In this document: piece after piece, positions 13,116 through 16,681 of the stretch | Layout: each line of letters starts with the position of its first letter | How positions within the stretch are numbered: position 1 is the stretch's first letter | Assembly (NCBI GenBank): GCA_020201235.1 | Contig: JAIVHD010000022.1 | Span: forward strand, 1,495 to 18,175 | Length of the DNA: 16,681 nucleotides | Direction of reading: 5' to 3' | Source of the DNA: Lysobacteraceae bacterium | GTDB taxonomy: Bacteria > Pseudomonadota > Gammaproteobacteria > Xanthomonadales > Wenzhouxiangellaceae | Made by a program: the position numbers and the translations under genes | The notes under the pieces: model-generated | The model's input: the letters and a program-made list of their open reading frames with translations, nothing else | Database searches by the model: none | What the model was told of the DNA's origin: nothing

Positions 13116-14464
13116 ATGACCTTTTCCCGTATCTGGCTCGCGGCGCTTGCCGTGCTGGCCGCACCGCAGCTGCAAGCTCAGGATGGGCTTGACGGCGTCA
13201 TCGATCGTGCCGTGACGCCGCTCTCGGACGCCTTGTCGGCATTTATTTTTTATGAAATCCCGATCCCGTTTGCCGGCGAGGGGATTCCGTTCATCGTCCT
13301 CTGGCTGGTTGTCGCGGCACTTTTTTTTACGTTTTATTTCGGTTTTATCAACCTGCGTGCAATGAAACACGCTTTCCGGCTGGTCCGTGGCGATTACACC
13401 TCGCCGGACGCGGCCGGCGAGGTCAGCCATTTCCAGGCGCTGGCGACTGCGCTGTCGGGCACCGTCGGTCTGGGTAATATCGCGGGCGTGGCGCTGGCGG
13501 TGTCGCTGGGCGGCCCCGGCGCGACCTTTTGGATGATCCTGGCCGGGCTGCTCGGCATGAGCACCAAGTTCGCCGAATGCACGCTGGGCGTCAAGTACCG
13601 CAACGAATACGCCGACGGCACGGTTTCCGGTGGCCCGATGTACTATCTCAGCAAGGGCGTGGCCAGCGAATACCCGGCCCTGGCGACTTTCGGCAAGGTG
13701 CTGGCTGTGATGTTCGCAGTGTTCTGCATCGGCGGCACGCTGGGCGCTGGTGCGATGTTCCAGACGAACCAGGCCTTCAGCCAGCTACTCAACGTAACCG
13801 GCGGTGAGGTCAGTCCGCTGAATGGCTATGGCTGGCTTTTCGGACTGGTCATCGCGCTGCTGGTCGGCATGGTCATCATCGGTGGAATCAAGTCGATCGC
13901 ACGCGTGACCGAAAAGGTCGTTCCCGTCATGGGTGTCGTCTATGTCAGCGCCGGGCTGCTGATCATCGGGCTGAACATTGACCAGTTGCCGGCGGCATTC
14001 GCGTCGATTATCCAGGGCGCGTTTCAGCCCGAGGGTGTGTACGGCGGTTTTGTCGGCGTTTTGATCATGGGCTTCCGTCGGGCGGCAACATCGAGGGCGT
14101 CGCGCTGACCTCTCGTGCATTTTCCAGTGCGTTCGACTGGTTTCCGATGATCTTGCTTCTAGCCGTGCTGTTGTTTGCGTTCTCGACCACCATTTCGTGG
14201 TCCTATTACGGACTCAAGTCGTTTACCTATCTGTTCGGCGAGGGTCAAAAAAAGGAACTGGTCTTCAAGGCGGTGGTGCTCGGGGCTGTGGTTGTCGGGT
14301 CTTCCATCAACCTGGCCTCAGTGATGGATTTTGCCGATGCGATGATTCTTGCGATGGCATTACCCAACCTGATCGGGGTCTATCTGCTGACGCCGGTCGT
14401 CAAGCGCGAACTGAAAGCGTATTGGGCCGACTACAAGGCCGGCCGTCTGCAGATCTATCGGTAG
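13116..14464 (+). pseudogene. Alanine/glycine:cation symporter (AGCS), internal deletion plus frameshift
   Basis: Sodium- or proton-coupled small-amino-acid importer of the inner membrane. The first frame (13116-14108) has a signal-peptide-like N-terminus, the AGCS hallmarks FINLRAMKHAFRLVRGDYT and ALSGTVGLGNIAGVALAVSLGGPGATFWM, MSTKFAECTLGVKYR and GGPMYYLSKG, and reaches GVLIMGFRRAA before the frame is lost (TSRASR, stop). Homology resumes in a different frame at about 14084 (GNIEGVALTSRAF) and runs through FAFSTTISWSYYGLKSFTYLFG to the normal end at 14464. Relatives have about 60 residues between these points, including the conserved FSNEAGxGSAAIAH block; that sequence is absent, so this is a deletion of a non-multiple of three near 14079-14087, not a one-base error. 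AGGAG (13105-13109) is 6 nt before the ATG. As written the gene cannot make a whole transporter. Confidence 0.85.
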
Positions 14465-14471
14465 CGTGGAA

Positions 14472-14493
14472 ACGCTGCGATATCCGGCAGCGT
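14472..14493 (+). terminator. Weak hairpin after the symporter gene
   Basis: ACGCTGC (14472-14478) and GCAGCGT (14487-14493) form a 7-bp stem with an 8-nt loop just after the stop. An overlapping AGCGT (14463-14467) with ACGCT (14472-14476) could form a competing hairpin. There is no T-tract, so intrinsic termination is doubtful. Confidence 0.25.
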
Positions 14494-14527
14494 AGCGGTC
14501 CCGCGCGAATTCATAAAGTGCTCGGGG

Positions 14528-14533
14528 TAGAAT
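14528..14533 (+). promoter_or_regulatory. Candidate -10 box for trhO
   Basis: TAGAAT in the context GGGGTAGAATG lies 6 nt before the trhO ATG and has the same decamer as the box before proC. The -35 region at 17 nt (GCGAAT) is poor. Transcription would begin at or very near the start codon. Confidence 0.4.
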
Positions 14534-14539
14534 GTCGGA

Positions 14540-15520
14540 ATGAATGCTCTGCATGAATCGCAGCTGGAAATTATCAGCGGTTACCAGTTTCGCCAACTTT
14601 CGCGGCCGCGTTTGTGGCGCGAGCGGATCGAGAATTTCGTTGCGGCCCTGGGGCTGAAGGGAACGGTGCTGGTCGCTGACGAGGGCATCAATTTCAGTTT
14701 GTCCGGCCCGCCGGCGGCATTGACTGCCTGGTTGGACTGGCTGGCCGGCAAGCTTGATGTCCGGGCACCGGTGATCAATCGCCAAACCGTTGAAAAGCCG
14801 CCGTTTCTGCGCCTGAAGGTGCGGGTGCGCGATGAAATCGTGACCTTTGATGCTGCAATCAGGCCTGCTCCGCGAGGCGCATCGGGCCCATCAGCCGTCC
14901 ACGCTCACCCGCCCGGTGAGGCGCTGTCGGCCGGTGACTGGAACACGCTGCTCGATGATCCGGAATTGCAATTGATCGATACGCGTAACGACTACGAGGT
15001 TCGGCTTGGTAGTTTCGTCGGTGCTGTCAACCCCAAAACTGCAACGTTTACCGAGTTCAAGGCCTATTGCGAGCAGAAGCTCGATTCTGAGCGCCCGGTG
15101 GCGATGTTTTGCACCGGCGGCGTGCGCTGCGAAAAGGCCAGCGCCTGGCTCAAGACACGCGGCTTCGGCAGGGTCTATCAGTTGCACGGCGGCATTCTCG
15201 GCTATCTTGCCGAAACGCCGCGCTCGCAGTCGCGTTGGCGTGGCGAATGTTTTGTGTTCGATGATCGCGTGAGTCTCGATGCGACTCGCAGGTCCTGTGG
15301 ACGGGTGGTGTGCCGGGGTTGCCGCAAACCGGCCGAGGGCCTTGATGCCTCAGGTATTCCGCCGTTTGGCAGCGATGGTACCTGCCTGTTGTGCCGGCAG
15401 CGTTTCGACGGTGCAAGACTGGACGGATTGCGTGAGCGTGCTCGCCAAATTGCGCTGTCGGGCGCGCGCGGCGATCAGCATCCTGGACCGGATGCCCAAT
15501 CGGCCACAAGCCAGAGCTGA
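14540..15520 (+). CDS. trhO: tRNA uridine-34 hydroxylase, rhodanese family (TrhO/YceA)
   Basis: Oxygen-dependent enzyme that makes 5-hydroxyuridine at tRNA position 34, the first step towards cmo5U/mo5U. The N-terminal UPF0176 domain (about 1-115, with GLKGTVLVADEGINFSLSG and KPPFLRLKVRVRDEIV) is followed by a rhodanese domain (about 128-240): IDTRNDYEVRLGSF and the catalytic Cys191 in MFCTGGVRCEKASAWL, then LHGGILGYLAETP and WRGECFVFDDRVS. The C-terminal part has paired cysteines (VVCRGCRKP ... TCLLCRQRF) that may bind metal. Length (326) is normal for the family. The ATG at 14540 is preceded by no clear Shine-Dalgarno but by a -10-like box. It converges on proS with 83 nt between the stops. 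Confidence 0.94.
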   Translation: MNALHESQLEIISGYQFRQLSRPRLWRERIENFVAALGLKGTVLVADEGINFSLSGPPAALTAWLDWLAGKLDVRAPVINRQTVEKPPFLRLKVRVRDEIVTFDAAIRPAPRGASGPSAVHAHPPGEALSAGDWNTLLDDPELQLIDTRNDYEVRLGSFVGAVNPKTATFTEFKAYCEQKLDSERPVAMFCTGGVRCEKASAWLKTRGFGRVYQLHGGILGYLAETPRSQSRWRGECFVFDDRVSLDATRRSCGRVVCRGCRKPAEGLDASGIPPFGSDGTCLLCRQRFDGARLDGLRERARQIALSGARGDQHPGPDAQSATSQS

Positions 15521-15603
15521 ACCGGTCGTTGCTGACCTTGCAAAGAGGCCATTGCGCCGTGCGCCCGGCGGCAAATCCCGGGCTATTTAAGCGTTCGGCC
15601 TGG

Positions 15604-16681
15604 TTATTTGCTTGTGTTTTTGCCTGCCAGTCCCAGTGCAAAGTTCTCGACTTCTGAGACCCGAACTTCGCTGCTCTCGCCACCGCGGCGGCGGTATTCG
15701 ACGATGTCATTGTCCAGGCCTTTTTCGCCGATGACCAGTACATGCGGAATGCCGATGAGTTCGGCGTCGGCGAACATCACGCCCGGGCGTAACGGGCGAT
15801 CGTCGAGCAGCACCTCGATTCCGGCCCGGGTCAGTCGCTGGTAGAGATCCTCGGCCAGCTCACGCACGCGGTGGGCTTTTTTGTGATTCAGCGGCAGAAT
15901 CGCGATCTGGAACGGGGCCAGCGGCTCGGGCCAGATGATGCCGGCCGGGTCGTGGTTCTGTTCAATGGCTGCGGCCACAATGCGCGATACTCCGATTCCG
16001 TAGCAGCCCATCCACGGATGCCGGGCGCGGCCATCCTCATCCATCACCACGGCGTTCATTGATTCCGAGTACTTGGTGCCGAGCTGAAAGATATGCCCGA
16101 CTTCGATTCCCCGGATCAACTCGAGCGTGCCGGAACCGTCCGGAGCAGGGTCGCCGGCGACTACGTTTCGCAGGTCGGCGACCTCGGGCAGGGCAGTGTC
16201 GCGCTCCCAGTTGATGCCAAAAAAGTGCTTGTCGTCGATGTTGGCACCGGCGCTGAAATCGCTGCTGGCGGCGACTGTGCGGTCGATGATCATCGGGATC
16301 GGCAGACCAACCGGTCCAAGACTGCCGGGTCCGGCCCCGATCGCGGCGCGGATTTCGTCCTCGCTCGCCATGGTCAACGGGCTGGCCACCTGCGCCAGCT
16401 TCTCGGCCTTGACCGGGTTGAGTTCGTGGTCGCCCCGGACCAGCAGTGCGACCAGCGCCGAAGGCTGATCCTCGGCGGCATGCACGACCAGCGTCTTGAC
16501 CGTTTTTTCCACCGGCAGGCCGAACTGCTCGACCAGCTGTTCGATGGTTTTCGCGTTTGGGGTATCCACGGTACGCATGTCCTGGGTCGGTGCCGCGCGC
16601 TCGCCGGGCGCGAGTGCTTCGGCCAATTCGACGTTGGCGGCAAATCGGCCGCCGGGCACGTGCGCAATCTGGTCTTCGCCA
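15604..16681 (-). CDS. proS: Proline--tRNA ligase, N-terminal part outside the window
   Basis: Class II aminoacyl-tRNA synthetase charging tRNA-Pro, with an editing domain against mischarged alanine. About 359 residues are visible, corresponding to the last part of the roughly 570-residue bacterial-type enzyme. From the right edge: the end of the first catalytic half ([21 protein letters not shown]), the YbaK-like editing insertion ([69 protein letters not shown]), the catalytic return with [16 protein letters not shown] and motif 3 [18 protein letters not shown], and the anticodon-binding domain ([44 protein letters not shown]). The frame stays open to base 16681, so the GTG at 16659 is internal and not the start. 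Confidence 0.96.
   Translation of the reverse strand, partial: GEDQIAHVPGGRFAANVELAEALAPGERAAPTQDMRTVDTPNAKTIEQLVEQFGLPVEKTVKTLVVHAAEDQPSALVALLVRGDHELNPVKAEKLAQVASPLTMASEDEIRAAIGAGPGSLGPVGLPIPMIIDRTVAASSDFSAGANIDDKHFFGINWERDTALPEVADLRNVVAGDPAPDGSGTLELIRGIEVGHIFQLGTKYSESMNAVVMDEDGRARHPWMGCYGIGVSRIVAAAIEQNHDPAGIIWPEPLAPFQIAILPLNHKKAHRVRELAEDLYQRLTRAGIEVLLDDRPLRPGVMFADAELIGIPHVLVIGEKGLDNDIVEYRRRGGESSEVRVSEVENFALGLAGKNTSK

Noticed and set aside
12660..13430. A 256-codon minus-strand frame across usp and the symporter start
   Set aside because: It crosses two real genes and their promoter gap and its translation is low-complexity and rich in Arg, Gly and Asp without domains.
13116..14464. Programmed frameshifting to join the two halves of the AGCS gene
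   Set aside because: A conserved block of about 60 residues is missing between the halves, so changing frame alone would not restore the protein, and no slippery heptamer is evident at the junction.

Overview
The window is GC-rich core chromosome of a gammaproteobacterium, probably of the Xanthomonadales/Chromatiales/Wenzhouxiangella type. That placement is inferred, not computed. It rests on the linkage yggT-proC-yggS // pilT-pilU, a short Xanthomonas-like PdxH ending in RELLYP, an exosortase of the XrtH type, a DUF4426 protein and an AGCS symporter with a signal-peptide-like N-terminus. There are no tRNA or rRNA genes, CRISPR arrays, transposases, integrases or phage genes.

Layout. (1) 1-1857, plus strand: the end of an exosortase H gene, an NAD(P)-binding SDR protein and pdxH, joined by 4-nt stop/start overlaps. 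(2) 1952-3449: trmH (minus) diverges from a shortened TerB-like gene (plus), which converges on a periplasmic DUF4426 gene (minus). (3) 3569-5791, minus strand: yggS, proC, yggT. (4) 5879-7880, plus strand: the pilus retraction ATPases pilT and pilU, read from a promoter between yggS and pilT. (5) 8205-10534, plus strand: an OmpR-type response regulator, its histidine kinase and a small zinc-ribbon membrane protein. (6) 10551-12216, minus strand: a small secreted protein and a probable outer-membrane barrel protein. (7) 12567-14464, plus strand: a universal stress protein and a frameshifted alanine/glycine:cation symporter gene. (8) 14540-15520, plus strand: trhO, converging on the C-terminal two thirds of proS (minus), which runs off the right edge.

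Shared themes: vitamin B6 (PdxH makes PLP, YggS buffers it), proline (ProC makes it, ProS charges it), tRNA modification (TrmH Gm18, TrhO ho5U34), twitching motility (PilT/PilU) and surface or secretion functions (XrtH, barrel protein).

Most notable: (a) an intergenic element of about 93 nt present twice in inverted orientation (4985-5077 minus, 8103-8194 plus), with conserved ends, a diverged middle and a second copy that runs into the Shine-Dalgarno of the response regulator; (b) PilT lacks its C-terminal segment including the AIRNLIRE motif; (c) the symporter has lost about 60 internal codons plus frame, and the TerB-like protein also looks shortened. Losses in three genes of one window could be real erosion or an assembly artefact. 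I did not find a convincing new multi-gene system; the paired element in (a) is the best candidate for something undescribed.
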